A stretch of 64,000 bases of DNA from Fibrobacter sp. UWB11 (lineage in GTDB: Bacteria; Fibrobacterota; Fibrobacteria; Fibrobacterales; Fibrobacteraceae): assembly GCF_900143015.1 (NCBI RefSeq), contig NZ_FSRT01000001.1, forward strand, positions 1,488,001 through 1,552,000. The letters are read 5' to 3'. The notes beneath the pieces were generated by a model. That model searched no databases. It saw nothing but the letters and a program-made list of their open reading frames with translations, and was not told the origin of the DNA. This document shows, one piece after another, positions 18,222 through 26,616 of this stretch. A program made the position numbers and the translations under genes. How positions within the stretch are numbered: the first letter of the stretch is position 1; each line of letters starts with the position of its first letter.

Positions 18222-19682
18222 TTACTTGCTTGCGTATGCAGCTTTTGCAGCCATGTCGGATGTCATATATCTGAGATCTTGGATAAGATTCGGATCCTGA
18301 CCTCCGGACAACGAAACGGCCTCTTGCATAACGCGCAAGCCTTCTTCTGCCTGTCCGAGTCGATACAAAGCAAGAGCTCGACCACCCATAGCATAAGTAT
18401 CCATGCTATTGATATTCAAAGCCTTCTCGTTTGCTTCAAGGCACGATTCATAGTTACCGCACATGAATTCGCTGTAACCCATCGCCCTGTAAACATCGGC
18501 GTTATTGGGTTCCAGTTCTTGCGCACGCTTCAAAGCAAAGGAGGCTTCTTGGTAGTTGCCCTGCGGAATCAACGCTTCTGCCAATTTGAGCAAAGCAGCA
18601 GCACTGTCGCACTTGCCATACTTTGTTTCCTTTTCCTTTAGAGAAAGGTTGTATGCGCAATATTCATTTTCCTCATAAATGCTACCCTTCATCGTGAGAC
18701 GCGTATTCGGGCAGCCGCCAAGGCACTTGGAACCATAAATACATTTTTTGCAAGAACCAGAGAGTTTGTCCTTTGTCATCTGGCGACGCCACAAAAATGC
18801 ATTTTTATCTTCCCAAATTTCACGCAGCTTTCTTTCGCGGATATTTCCCTCGATGAATTCCTTGGAACGAATCGAGGTGCAACCCAAGATATCACCATTA
18901 TGCAAAATCCCGAAACCGCGAATTCCTGCATTGCAGCCATCCCACAAGGAATAACCATTTGACTTGTAGGACAAACGCCTTGTTTCAAGATCCTTCATCG
19001 AATAATATCCAATACAATCTGCTGGATAAATATCTATTCTACCTTCTTTTGCAGTATTGTAGCAAAAATCAATGACGTCTTTGACCTGTCTCGGTTCAAG
19101 GAGCCAATCAGGGCGTTCCTTCAAATTACCCATGGGCAAGCCAAGTTGAACCTGCCATGTGTTAACGCCCATGCGAATAAGTTCTTCCTTCAATTCCGGG
19201 AGAATATCCATGTTCTGCTTCGTAAAGGTCGTAACAGCACCGGTCTTTATCCCCAATTCCTTCATTGCGGCAAAGGCCTGCCTTGCATGTTCAAAGGCAC
19301 CTTTTTTCCTGATTTTGTCATGGATTTCGGGCGTTCCGTCAATGCTTATCGCAACCGTGGCAATGCCATTTTCTTTTAACTTTTTCGCCATTTTCGCGTC
19401 AAGGAGCCAACCATTCGTGATCATATTCACGATAACGCCATTGCCTGAAAGTCGCTTCACCAGCTCAGGTGTATCTTGTCTCGTAAGAGGTTCGCCTCCA
19501 GACAAGGTAATCCATTTCAGTCCAATATCAGCAATTTGATCACACAAATCAAGAGCTTCCTCGGTGCTCAATTGTCCAGGGAGAGCGCCTTCACAAGATG
19601 AACCACAATGCCCACAGCGAAAGTTGCAGCCCATCGTTACTTCCCAGACTGCAGTGACGGGTTGATACCCAATATTTGCCAT
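18222..19682 (-). CDS. Radical SAM/SPASM peptide maturase with C-terminal TPRs
   Basis: A 486-residue enzyme. The radical SAM cluster motif C-x3-C-x2-C is Cys19, Cys23 and Cys26, followed by GGEP at 62-65. A SPASM-type auxiliary-cluster region has Cys250, 268, 311, 314, 320, 324, 342 and 358. Residues about 361-460 form three TPR units, an unusual addition that may dock the substrate. SPASM enzymes typically make thioether, C-C or C-O links on ribosomal peptides. The gene sits 71 nt downstream of a tandem-repeat protein with 18 Cys, its probable substrate. An SD sequence GGAGG precedes the ATG. The exact maturase subfamily and chemistry are not determined; an anaerobic sulfatase maturase is unlikely because there is no sulfatase nearby and the TPR tail is atypical. 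Confidence 0.88.
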   Translation of the reverse strand: MANIGYQPVTAVWEVTMGCNFRCGHCGSSCEGALPGQLSTEEALDLCDQIADIGLKWITLSGGEPLTRQDTPELVKRLSGNGVIVNMITNGWLLDAKMAKKLKENGIATVAISIDGTPEIHDKIRKKGAFEHARQAFAAMKELGIKTGAVTTFTKQNMDILPELKEELIRMGVNTWQVQLGLPMGNLKERPDWLLEPRQVKDVIDFCYNTAKEGRIDIYPADCIGYYSMKDLETRRLSYKSNGYSLWDGCNAGIRGFGILHNGDILGCTSIRSKEFIEGNIRERKLREIWEDKNAFLWRRQMTKDKLSGSCKKCIYGSKCLGGCPNTRLTMKGSIYEENEYCAYNLSLKEKETKYGKCDSAAALLKLAEALIPQGNYQEASFALKRAQELEPNNADVYRAMGYSEFMCGNYESCLEANEKALNINSMDTYAMGGRALALYRLGQAEEGLRVMQEAVSLSGGQDPNLIQDLRYMTSDMAAKAAYASK

Positions 19683-19695
19683 TTAAAAAACCTCC

Positions 19696-19732
19696 AAACA
19701 GCCGGCCAGCATTCTTTGCCAGCAGGCTGTTT
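19696..19732 (-). promoter_or_regulatory. Intercistronic hairpin between repeat protein and maturase
   Basis: A 15-nt inverted repeat with one mismatch and two G-T pairs (outer arms AAACAGCC / GGCTGTTT, 7-nt loop) occupies most of the gap between the two genes. On the minus strand only three Ts follow before GGAGG, so it is a weak terminator or an mRNA-processing/stability element. It would lower maturase output relative to the precursor. Confidence 0.7.
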
Positions 19733-19753
19733 TGATCATGTATTCTGATTTAT

Positions 19754-20956
19754 TTAACAGTCAGTCTTCTGCGAATCGCACTTGAAGCCATAAATTATTG
19801 CAGCATCTTTTTTCGTTGCTGCATCTTGAGCACCGCACGGATAGCCATATTTCAAAGCAGCATCCTGAACACCGCAGGGATAACCGTACTTCAAAGCAGC
19901 TTCATTTGCACCACAGGGGTAACCGTACTTCAAAGCAGCATCTTGAACACCGCAGGGATAACCGTACTTCAAGGCAGCTTCATTTGCACTGCTCTTAAAG
20001 CCATAAATCATAGCGGCTTCTCTGTTAGAGGCTGCGTCTTGAGCTCCGCACGGATAGCCATACTTCAAAGCGGCATCTTGAACGCTGCATGGATAACCAT
20101 ACTTCAAGGCAGCTTCATTTGCACCACAGGGGTAACCGTACTTCAATGCAACATCACTTGCGCCGCAGGGATAACCGTACTTCAATGCAACATCACTTGC
20201 GCCACAGGGATAACCGTACTTCAAGGCGGCTTCATTTGCACTGCTCTTGAAACCGTAGATCATAGCAGCTTCTCTGTTAGAGGCTGCGTCTTGAGCACCG
20301 CAAGGATAGCCGTACTTCAAGGCTGCTTCATTGGTGCCGCACGGATAGCCATACTTCAAGGCAGCATCTTGAACGCTGCATGGATAACCATACTTCAAGG
20401 CAGCTTCATTTGCGCCACAGGGGTAACCGTACTTCAATGCAACATCACTTGCGCCGCAGGGATAACCGTACTTCAATGCAACATCACTTGCGCCACAGGG
20501 ATAACCGTACTTCAAAGCAACATCTTGAACGTTGCATGGATAACCATACTTCAATGCGGCTTCCGCCGAACCGAGAACAAGGCCATAGGGCATAGCAGGG
20601 CCAGCAACAGCTCTGATTGTAGCATCACTATTTTCGCTAAACTTTGCAAATTCTTCGGAATCGCTTGGGATCACATTCAGAAGCACTGTATGCGTCTTTT
20701 TCGCGGCGGACATATCAGACAAGTTAACCAATGTGAATTCAAGTTCAGCCTTGTCTTCCGTTGCGGAAACAGCACCAAACCAAAATCTTTGGACAACAGG
20801 AGCAATCGTTGCTGCCATCGGAGCTGTTTCTGTACTCAGCAGAGCAATTCCCTGCGGAAGTTTGGTCAGTGCCCAACCATAATTTGTAGAACCAAGCATT
20901 GATTGCAGTTCAATCGAGAAAGATTGACCCTGCAATACAACCATTTCATTTGCCAT
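19754..20956 (-). CDS. Tandem KYGYPC-repeat protein, putative multi-core RiPP precursor
   Basis: A 400-residue cytoplasmic-looking protein without signal peptide. Residues 1-97 look like an inhibitor I42 (chagasin)-type beta domain: QGQSFSIEL, STNYGW, QRFWFGAV and a closing HTVLLNV. Residues 98-133 are a linker with one degenerate unit (MPYGLVLGSAEA). From 134 to the end there are 16 units of 13 residues, consensus ALKYGYPCGAxDA, with three cysteine-poor units (AMIYGFKSSANEA twice, AIIYGFKCD at the end) placed after 6-residue spacers such as ASNREA. All 18 Cys lie in the repeat part and none in the N-terminal domain. It precedes the radical SAM/SPASM maturase in the same unit, and an AGAGG ribosome-binding site is present. 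I infer a multi-core peptide substrate; a repetitive metal-binding or structural protein is the alternative. Confidence 0.8.
   Translation of the reverse strand: MANEMVVLQGQSFSIELQSMLGSTNYGWALTKLPQGIALLSTETAPMAATIAPVVQRFWFGAVSATEDKAELEFTLVNLSDMSAAKKTHTVLLNVIPSDSEEFAKFSENSDATIRAVAGPAMPYGLVLGSAEAALKYGYPCNVQDVALKYGYPCGASDVALKYGYPCGASDVALKYGYPCGANEAALKYGYPCSVQDAALKYGYPCGTNEAALKYGYPCGAQDAASNREAAMIYGFKSSANEAALKYGYPCGASDVALKYGYPCGASDVALKYGYPCGANEAALKYGYPCSVQDAALKYGYPCGAQDAASNREAAMIYGFKSSANEAALKYGYPCGVQDAALKYGYPCGANEAALKYGYPCGVQDAALKYGYPCGAQDAATKKDAAIIYGFKCDSQKTDC
19757..20557 (-). repeat. 39-bp coding tandem repeat array (16 KYGYPC units plus three YGF units)
   Basis: The 39-nt units are nearly identical at DNA level and stay in frame. 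A larger block (units 2-5 plus spacer and YGF unit) recurs as units 8-11 plus spacer and YGF unit, showing a second, higher-order duplication. Such arrays can change copy number by slippage or recombination. Confidence 0.95.
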
Positions 20957-21035
20957 AAAATACCTCTTTTTGGTGAATTATTCAAAATTCATCATTTATC
21001 ATAAAAAAATATTTTACGGTTGGATAATTGTAATA

Positions 21036-21078
21036 AAAATATAACAAAACTTTGTAGACAATACTTTGTCATACAAAG
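21036..21078 (-). promoter_or_regulatory. Putative promoter and operator of the repeat-protein gene
   Basis: On the minus strand a TATATTTTT element (complement of 21036-21044) lies about 80 nt before the start codon. Just upstream are CTTTGT-type hexamers: plus-strand CTTTGT at 21050-21055 and 21064-21069, and ACAAAG at 21073-21078, the last two forming a perfect inverted repeat with a 3-nt centre. The placement over the upstream promoter region suggests a regulator site; the regulator is unknown. Confidence 0.45.
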
Positions 21079-21106
21079 CACATAAACTATTAATAATAAG
21101 CTATAT

Positions 21107-21139
21107 AAAAAACCGCCCCTGCGGTCAAGCAGGAAGCGG
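21107..21139 (-). terminator. Rho-independent terminator after purL
   Basis: Minus-strand stem CCGCTTCCTGC / GCAGGGGCGG with a TTGACC loop and six Ts. It ends purL transcription just upstream of the repeat-protein promoter, and is nearly identical to the terminator at 18148-18180. Confidence 0.85.
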
Positions 21140-21172
21140 ATTTATTTGCGTGTATGGTGCGGCTTATCCAAT

Positions 21173-21204
21173 GGCGATCCCGGCATAAAGCCGGGATGAC
21201 ATGC
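21173..21204. repeat. Dispersed GGATGACA-type intergenic repeat, copy b
   Basis: A palindromic element with ATCCCGGC / GCCGGGAT arms followed by GACA. About 30 bp are identical to copy f at 59269-59300. It lies directly after the purL stop codon, upstream of the terminator. Confidence 0.8.
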
Positions 21205-21211
21205 AAGGGGA

Positions 21212-24200
21212 TTACCCTACGAAGATACGGCCGTTGCGGAAGAGCTGCATCCACGGGCCATCTTCACCCCATTCTGCCGGGTGCCAAGAGTATTGGCAGG
21301 TGCGGAACACGCGTTCCGGGTGCGGCATCATCACGAGTGCACGACCATCTTCAGAGCAGAGGCCGTTGATGCCAAACGGAGAACCGTTCGGGTTGAGCGG
21401 ATAGCGTTCGGTGTATTCGTGCTTGCCGTCGACATAGCGGAGTGCCACGAGACCCGTCTTGAGGCTGGCTTCGGCAGCTTCGCGGCTTGCGAATTCAGCA
21501 CGGCCTTCACCGTGAGCAACAGCAATCGGGAGCACGGAGCCCGCCATGCCCTTGAGGAGCACTGCCGGCGTATCTTCAACCTTCAAAGAGCAGTAGCGAG
21601 CTTCGAAGCGTTCGGAGATGTTCTGCACAAAGCGCGGCCAGTGCTTAGCGCCCGGAATCAAATCCTTGAGGTTCGAGACCATCTGGCAGCCGTTGCAAAC
21701 GCCGAGCGTGAAGGTATCCTTGCGGTTGAAGTAAGCTTCGAATTCAGCGCGAGCCTTCGGGTTGAACAAGATGCTCTTGGCCCAGCCTTCGCCAGCACCG
21801 AGAACGTCACCGTAGCTAAAGCCACCGCAAGCAACGAGACCGTTGAAGTCCTTGAGGCTTACGCGACCGGAGAGGATGTCCGTCATGTGAACGTCGATAG
21901 ATTCGAAGCCAGCCTTTGCAAATGCAGCAGCCATTTCGAGTTCGCCGTTGACGCCCTGTTCACGGAGAATAGCCATCTTCGGGCGGCTTGCGTAATCCTT
22001 GATGACCTTGGCGCTAGCAGCGAGATCGAACGTGACCTTCGGCGTGATACCCGGATCGTCCTGTTCGAGCTTGAGCTTGTACTCGCTTTCGGCACATTCC
22101 GGATTGTCACGGAGAGCGGCAATGCGGCGAGTCGTATCACTCCAGATGGCGCGGAGGTCAGAGAGGCCTTCGGCGTAGTCGCCAATCACAATGTTATACG
22201 TATCGTTGAGCTTACCGATTTCAGAAACGGTATCGCCGAGACCGACAGCTTCGAAAGCAGCCTTCACTGCAGCGAGGTCTGCGTTTGCGACCTGGAGAAC
22301 GGCACCGAGTTCTTCGTTGAACAAAGCGTCAATCACATTGCCCTTGAGAGCTGTAGCGTCGAGCGTCACACCCACGTGACCGGCAAATGCCATTTCGACA
22401 ACCGTCGTAAAGAGGCCACCATCGCTCTTGTCGTGGTAAGCGAGAATCTTTCCATCGGCATTGAGCTTCTGGATCGTTTCGAAGAAGGCGCGGAGTTCCT
22501 TAGCGGAATCGACATCCGGAGCCTTGTCGCCGAGGAGGTTGTAAACCTGAGCGGCAATGGATGCGCCCATGCGGTTCTTGCCACGAGCGAGGTCCACGAG
22601 CACAAGCGTCGTGTCCTTCTTCTGCAAGAGCTGCGGCGTGAGCGTCTTGCGAACGTCAGCGCACGGAGCAAAGGCACTAATCACAAGAGAAATCGGAGCG
22701 GTCACGCGGTGGCTACCCTTTTCGTCCTGCCACACGGTGCTCATACTCATGGAGTCCTTACCGACCGGAATCGTAATGCCAAGTTCCGGGCAGAGTTCCA
22801 TACCGATGGACTTCACGGCTTCGTACAAGTCAGCGCCATCGCCTTCGTAGTTCGGCGTAGCCATCCAGTTTGCGGACAAGTTTACGCGGCCCATATCCGG
22901 AACGCAAGCGGCAGCCATGTTCGTGAGAGATTCTGCAACCGTCATACGGGCTGCAGCGGCCGGAGAAATGAGAGCAATCGGAGCGCGTTCGCCCATACTC
23001 ATGACTTCGCCTTCGTACGTGTCGAGAGTTGCACTCGTCACGGCGCAGTCAGCAACCGGCACCTGCCACGGGCCCACCATCTGGTCACGGCAAATCATAC
23101 CCGTCACGGAACGGTCACCAATGGAAATCAAGAACGTCTTATCTGCAACGGTCGGGTTAGCAAGCACGCGATGTGCAAGGTCCTTCACCGTCACACCAGC
23201 CGGCACCACCTGAGAAGAGAGCGGGCGCTTCTGGGACTTTTCATTGCGGATCATGCGCGGCGGCTTACCGAGGAGCACGCCGAGCGGCATGTCAATCGGA
23301 GTCGTACCGAAGTGCTTGTCCGTAAGGGTCAAGTGCTTTTCAGGGATAGCCTCGCCCACAACTGCGTACGGGCAGCGTTCACGCTTACAGATAGCGTCGA
23401 ACACATCGAGCTTGTCACCAGCAATAGCGATAACATAACGTTCCTGGGATTCGTTACTCCAGATTTCGAACGGGCTCATGCCCGGTTCGTCGTTCGGCAC
23501 ATTGCGGAGTTCAAACTTACCGCCGAGGCCGCCATCGTTCACGAGTTCCGGGAAGGCGTTCGAAAGTCCACCTGCACCCACATCATGAATAAATGTAATC
23601 GGGTTTTCTTCGTTCATCGCCCAGCAGCGGTCGATGACTTCCTGGCAGCGGCGTTCCATTTCCGGGTTTTCACGCTGCACAGAAGCAAAGTCGAGAGATT
23701 CATTACCGGCACCGTTAGCAACAGAGCTAGCTGCACCGCCACCAAGACCGATCAACATGGCCGGACCACCAAGAACGATCAAGTGGTCACCCGGATCGAT
23801 GTGGCCCTTTTCAATGTGCTGGTGCTTGATGTTACCGAGACCGCCAGCAAGCATAATCGGCTTGTGGTAACCACGAACTTCGGTACCCTTTTCAGAAGAA
23901 ACTTCCTGTTCGAACGTACGGAAGTAACCGAGGATGTTCGGACGACCATATTCGTTGTTGAATGCGGCACCACCGAGCGGGCCGTCAATCATAATGTCGA
24001 GAGCAGAAGCGATGCGGGACGGACTACCAAAGTCCTTTTCCCACGGCTGAACTGCACCCGGAAGCTTGAGGTTCGAAACGCTGAAGCCCGTAAGGCCAGC
24101 CTTCGGCTTGGAACCCTTACCCGTAGCACCTTCGTCACGGATTTCACCACCACTACCCGTAGCGGCACCCGGGAACGGAGAAATTGCAGTCGGATGGTTG

Positions 24201-25087
24201 TGGGTTTCGACCTTCATCAAGATGTCGACTTCTTCGTTGTGGAAGTCGTACTTGTTGTTGCGCGGGTCAGCGTAGAAACGGCCAGCCGTTGCACCCTTCA
24301 TCACAGCGGCGTTATCCTTGTAAGCGCTGAAGATGTTGGAATTGTGGAGCTGGTAAGTGTTCTTGATCATCTGGAACAAGGACTTGTCCTGCTTCACGCC
24401 GTCGATGGTCCATTCAGCACCGAACACCTTGTGGCGGCAGTGTTCCGAGTTGGCCTGAGCGAACATGTAAAGTTCCACGTCGGTCGGGTTGCGCTTGAGT
24501 TCAGTGAAATTCTTGACGAGATAATCGATTTCGTCGGCGGAGAGGGCAAGGCCCATTTCCTTGTCGGCCTTCACGAGAGCATTGCGACCTTCGGTAAGCA
24601 CCGGAATCACGTTCAGCGGACGCGGTTCTTCCTTGCTGAAGAGCACTTCGAGAGATGCTGTATCGGCAAACACGGCCTGAGTCATGCGGTCGTGAATCTT
24701 GGCCGTAATCTTTTCACGGGCGCCAGCTGGAGCAGCACCTTCAAATTTCACGTAGTAAGCAATGGCGCGTTCGATGCGCTTGATTGCCGGGAGGCCGCAA
24801 ATGTGAGCGATATCGGTAGCCTTCGAGCTCCACGGGCTGATCGTACCCGGACGCGGGCAGACCACAAAGAGTTCACCTTCGAGCGCCTTGACTTCGCGCA
24901 TCGGGCCGTAATGAAGGACCTTTTCGAGCGTTTCCTTTTCGGAAGCGGTCAGGTCGGCGGACAGATCCACCACATGGAGGAATTCGGCATAGACAGATGC
25001 AACCGGAATTCCAGCGGCCTTAAAATCAGATGAAAGCTTTTGCAGACGGAAATCCGACAGAGCCGGAGTACCACGAAGAATGAGCAT
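21212..25087 (-). CDS. purL: Phosphoribosylformylglycinamidine synthase, single-chain
   Basis: A 1291-residue large-type FGAM synthase that uses glutamine and ATP in purine synthesis. It has the N-terminal domain, two AIRS-like ATP-binding halves ([18 protein letters not shown] and [11 protein letters not shown] mark the active sites), and a C-terminal glutaminase with nucleophile Cys in LGVCNGCQ and His in [10 protein letters not shown]. This length is typical of the proteobacterial form; Gram-positives use split PurLQS. A TATATTTG element lies 34 nt before the start and an AGAGG ribosome-binding site is visible. It is probably monocistronic, bounded by its own terminator. Confidence 0.97.
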   Translation of the reverse strand: MLILRGTPALSDFRLQKLSSDFKAAGIPVASVYAEFLHVVDLSADLTASEKETLEKVLHYGPMREVKALEGELFVVCPRPGTISPWSSKATDIAHICGLPAIKRIERAIAYYVKFEGAAPAGAREKITAKIHDRMTQAVFADTASLEVLFSKEEPRPLNVIPVLTEGRNALVKADKEMGLALSADEIDYLVKNFTELKRNPTDVELYMFAQANSEHCRHKVFGAEWTIDGVKQDKSLFQMIKNTYQLHNSNIFSAYKDNAAVMKGATAGRFYADPRNNKYDFHNEEVDILMKVETHNHPTAISPFPGAATGSGGEIRDEGATGKGSKPKAGLTGFSVSNLKLPGAVQPWEKDFGSPSRIASALDIMIDGPLGGAAFNNEYGRPNILGYFRTFEQEVSSEKGTEVRGYHKPIMLAGGLGNIKHQHIEKGHIDPGDHLIVLGGPAMLIGLGGGAASSVANGAGNESLDFASVQRENPEMERRCQEVIDRCWAMNEENPITFIHDVGAGGLSNAFPELVNDGGLGGKFELRNVPNDEPGMSPFEIWSNESQERYVIAIAGDKLDVFDAICKRERCPYAVVGEAIPEKHLTLTDKHFGTTPIDMPLGVLLGKPPRMIRNEKSQKRPLSSQVVPAGVTVKDLAHRVLANPTVADKTFLISIGDRSVTGMICRDQMVGPWQVPVADCAVTSATLDTYEGEVMSMGERAPIALISPAAAARMTVAESLTNMAAACVPDMGRVNLSANWMATPNYEGDGADLYEAVKSIGMELCPELGITIPVGKDSMSMSTVWQDEKGSHRVTAPISLVISAFAPCADVRKTLTPQLLQKKDTTLVLVDLARGKNRMGASIAAQVYNLLGDKAPDVDSAKELRAFFETIQKLNADGKILAYHDKSDGGLFTTVVEMAFAGHVGVTLDATALKGNVIDALFNEELGAVLQVANADLAAVKAAFEAVGLGDTVSEIGKLNDTYNIVIGDYAEGLSDLRAIWSDTTRRIAALRDNPECAESEYKLKLEQDDPGITPKVTFDLAASAKVIKDYASRPKMAILREQGVNGELEMAAAFAKAGFESIDVHMTDILSGRVSLKDFNGLVACGGFSYGDVLGAGEGWAKSILFNPKARAEFEAYFNRKDTFTLGVCNGCQMVSNLKDLIPGAKHWPRFVQNISERFEARYCSLKVEDTPAVLLKGMAGSVLPIAVAHGEGRAEFASREAAEASLKTGLVALRYVDGKHEYTERYPLNPNGSPFGINGLCSEDGRALVMMPHPERVFRTCQYSWHPAEWGEDGPWMQLFRNGRIFVG

Positions 25088-25120
25088 TTTGACCTCTTTT
25101 AGCCTAAATATTTACCGCCC

Positions 25121-25128
25121 CAAATATA
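25121..25128 (-). promoter_or_regulatory. TATATTTG -7-like element upstream of purL
   Basis: Minus-strand TATATTTG matches the TAnnTTTG -7 element known from Bacteroidetes promoters and sits 34 nt before the purL start. No convincing TTTG -33 partner was identified. Confidence 0.45.
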
Positions 25129-25153
25129 GCAATTTGAGGATATTTTCAAACGG

Positions 25154-25177
25154 AAAAAGCTCCGCAAAATGCGGAGC
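25154..25177 (-). terminator. Rho-independent terminator after hisD
   Basis: Perfect 8-bp stem GCTCCGCA / TGCGGAGC around an AAA loop (plus-strand reading), with five Ts following on the minus strand. It closes the cimA-hisD unit just upstream of the purL promoter. Confidence 0.85.
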
Positions 25178-25208
25178 CGTTTCATAAAATGTAAATAGAA
25201 CTGTGTAA

Positions 25209-25286
25209 GGCGATGCCCGCTCGGAGGCGGGCATGACATCGCGACCGAAGAGGCCGGGATGACAACCCTTCGACAGGCTCAGGGAC
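25209..25286. repeat. Dispersed GGATGACA-type intergenic repeat, copy c (compound)
   Basis: Two elements in a row: GATGCCCGC/GCGGGCATGACA arms, then GGCCGGGATGACA, then CCCTTCGACAGGCTCAGGGA, itself a palindromic motif. It lies between the hisD stop codon and its terminator. Confidence 0.7.
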
Positions 25287-25295
25287 CTTTCACAA

Positions 25296-26585
25296 TTACA
25301 GTCTCTTGAGAACTGCGGCGGCGTGGTGGATGAAGCCTTCTTCATTAGCCACGACAGCGATTGCCTTCGCATTCTTCTTGATAGCCTTTTCGCTATACTT
25401 GATGATGCTCATGCGCTTGAGGAAGTCATAGACGCCGAGCGGGCTGAAGAAACGACCCGTGCCGTTCGTGGGCAAAACGTGGTTCGGGCCTGCAAAGTAG
25501 TCGCCCACCGGTTCAGAAGACCACGGACCGATAAACACAGCACCCGCATTTTCGATCTGGGCAGCCATCGATTCGGCTTCGTCCGTCATGATTTCCATGT
25601 GTTCCGGAGCAATAGCATTTGCAATTGCCACACCATCGAACCAATCCTTCACCACGAGGATGCGACCGAAGTTGTCGAGCACCTTCGTCAAAAGTTCCTT
25701 CTTCGGAGAATTTTCAACCTGGATATCCACACATTCGCTAATCATCTGTGCGGTTTCCATGTTGTCCGTAATGCAGATAGCGGCTTCAAAGCCAGAACCG
25801 TGTTCCGCCTGGCTCAAAAGGTCGGCAGCGACAAAATCCGGATCACAGGTGTTATCAGCAAGCACGAGCACTTCGGACGGGCCTGCCACCATGTCGATAT
25901 CAACAATGCCAAAAACTTCCTTCTTCGCGACAGCGGCAAAGACGTTACCCGGGCCCACAATCTTATCAACGCGTTCCACGACAACCTTGCCCTTAGCATC
26001 CTTGGCACCGTAAGCGAGCATGCCGATAGCCTGAGCGCCACCGATGTGGTAAACTTCAGTAATGCCAAGTTCGCAAAGCACAAAAGCCACAGCGCGGTTG
26101 ATTTCGCCCTTGATCGGAGTCACGACAACGATGTCCTTGACACCAGCGACAATGGCCGGAACCGCATTCATGATGACCGTGCTCGGGTAAATGCCAGCAC
26201 CACCCGGAACGTAGAGACCCACGCGCTTCATCGGGCGGATACGCTGACCGAGAACCACACCGTCCTTGCCTTCCATGAGCCAGGAATCTTCCATCTGGTT
26301 CACGTGGAAATCGCGGACGTTCTTAATAGCCTGCTTGAGTGCACGCTGCATTTCGGGCGGGCACTTGGCAGCAGACTTCTTGATTTCGGCTTCAGAAACG
26401 CGGAGGTTCTTGCCCTTCAGACCATCGAACTTTTGGGCGTATTCAACAGCCTTCGCATAACCGCCGTTCTTGATGTCGGCGAGAATGTCCATAACCTTGT
26501 CGTGAATTTCCTTGCTCGGAGCAACTTCACGACCACAAATTCTATCAATCTCTTGAGACTTCGGAGTAACTTTTACGATTTTCAT
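25296..26585 (-). CDS. hisD: Histidinol dehydrogenase
   Basis: A 429-residue enzyme for the last two steps of histidine synthesis (histidinol to histidine, NAD-dependent, zinc). Family signatures are VPGGAGIYPSTVIMNAVPA, VDMVAGPSEVLVLAD and the zinc-site region LLSQAEHGSGFEA, with the catalytic Glu-His in IAPEHMEIM. It lies 31 nt downstream of the citramalate synthase gene with which it is probably co-transcribed. No other his genes are in the window. Confidence 0.96.
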   Translation of the reverse strand: MKIVKVTPKSQEIDRICGREVAPSKEIHDKVMDILADIKNGGYAKAVEYAQKFDGLKGKNLRVSEAEIKKSAAKCPPEMQRALKQAIKNVRDFHVNQMEDSWLMEGKDGVVLGQRIRPMKRVGLYVPGGAGIYPSTVIMNAVPAIVAGVKDIVVVTPIKGEINRAVAFVLCELGITEVYHIGGAQAIGMLAYGAKDAKGKVVVERVDKIVGPGNVFAAVAKKEVFGIVDIDMVAGPSEVLVLADNTCDPDFVAADLLSQAEHGSGFEAAICITDNMETAQMISECVDIQVENSPKKELLTKVLDNFGRILVVKDWFDGVAIANAIAPEHMEIMTDEAESMAAQIENAGAVFIGPWSSEPVGDYFAGPNHVLPTNGTGRFFSPLGVYDFLKRMSIIKYSEKAIKKNAKAIAVVANEEGFIHHAAAVLKRL

Positions 26586-26616
26586 TTTAACAGACCTTCT
26601 ATTTTAAAACTTTTGC

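Noticed and set aside
19757-20557. CRISPR-like array of 39-bp repeats
   Set aside because: Units are contiguous without unique spacers and stay in frame within a 400-codon gene; it is a coding tandem repeat.
19826-20902. Plus-strand open frame through the repeat array (358 codons)
   Set aside because: The tandem repeat keeps several frames open by chance; no start signal fits, and the minus-strand protein has a plausible N-terminal domain.
21281-25033. Long open frame on the plus strand opposite purL (1250 codons)
   Set aside because: It mirrors purL codon usage on the other strand, shows no recognisable motif, and purL is unambiguous.
25112-25372. Short minus-strand frame of 86 codons
   Set aside because: It spans the hisD 3' end, a repeat and a terminator; not a gene.
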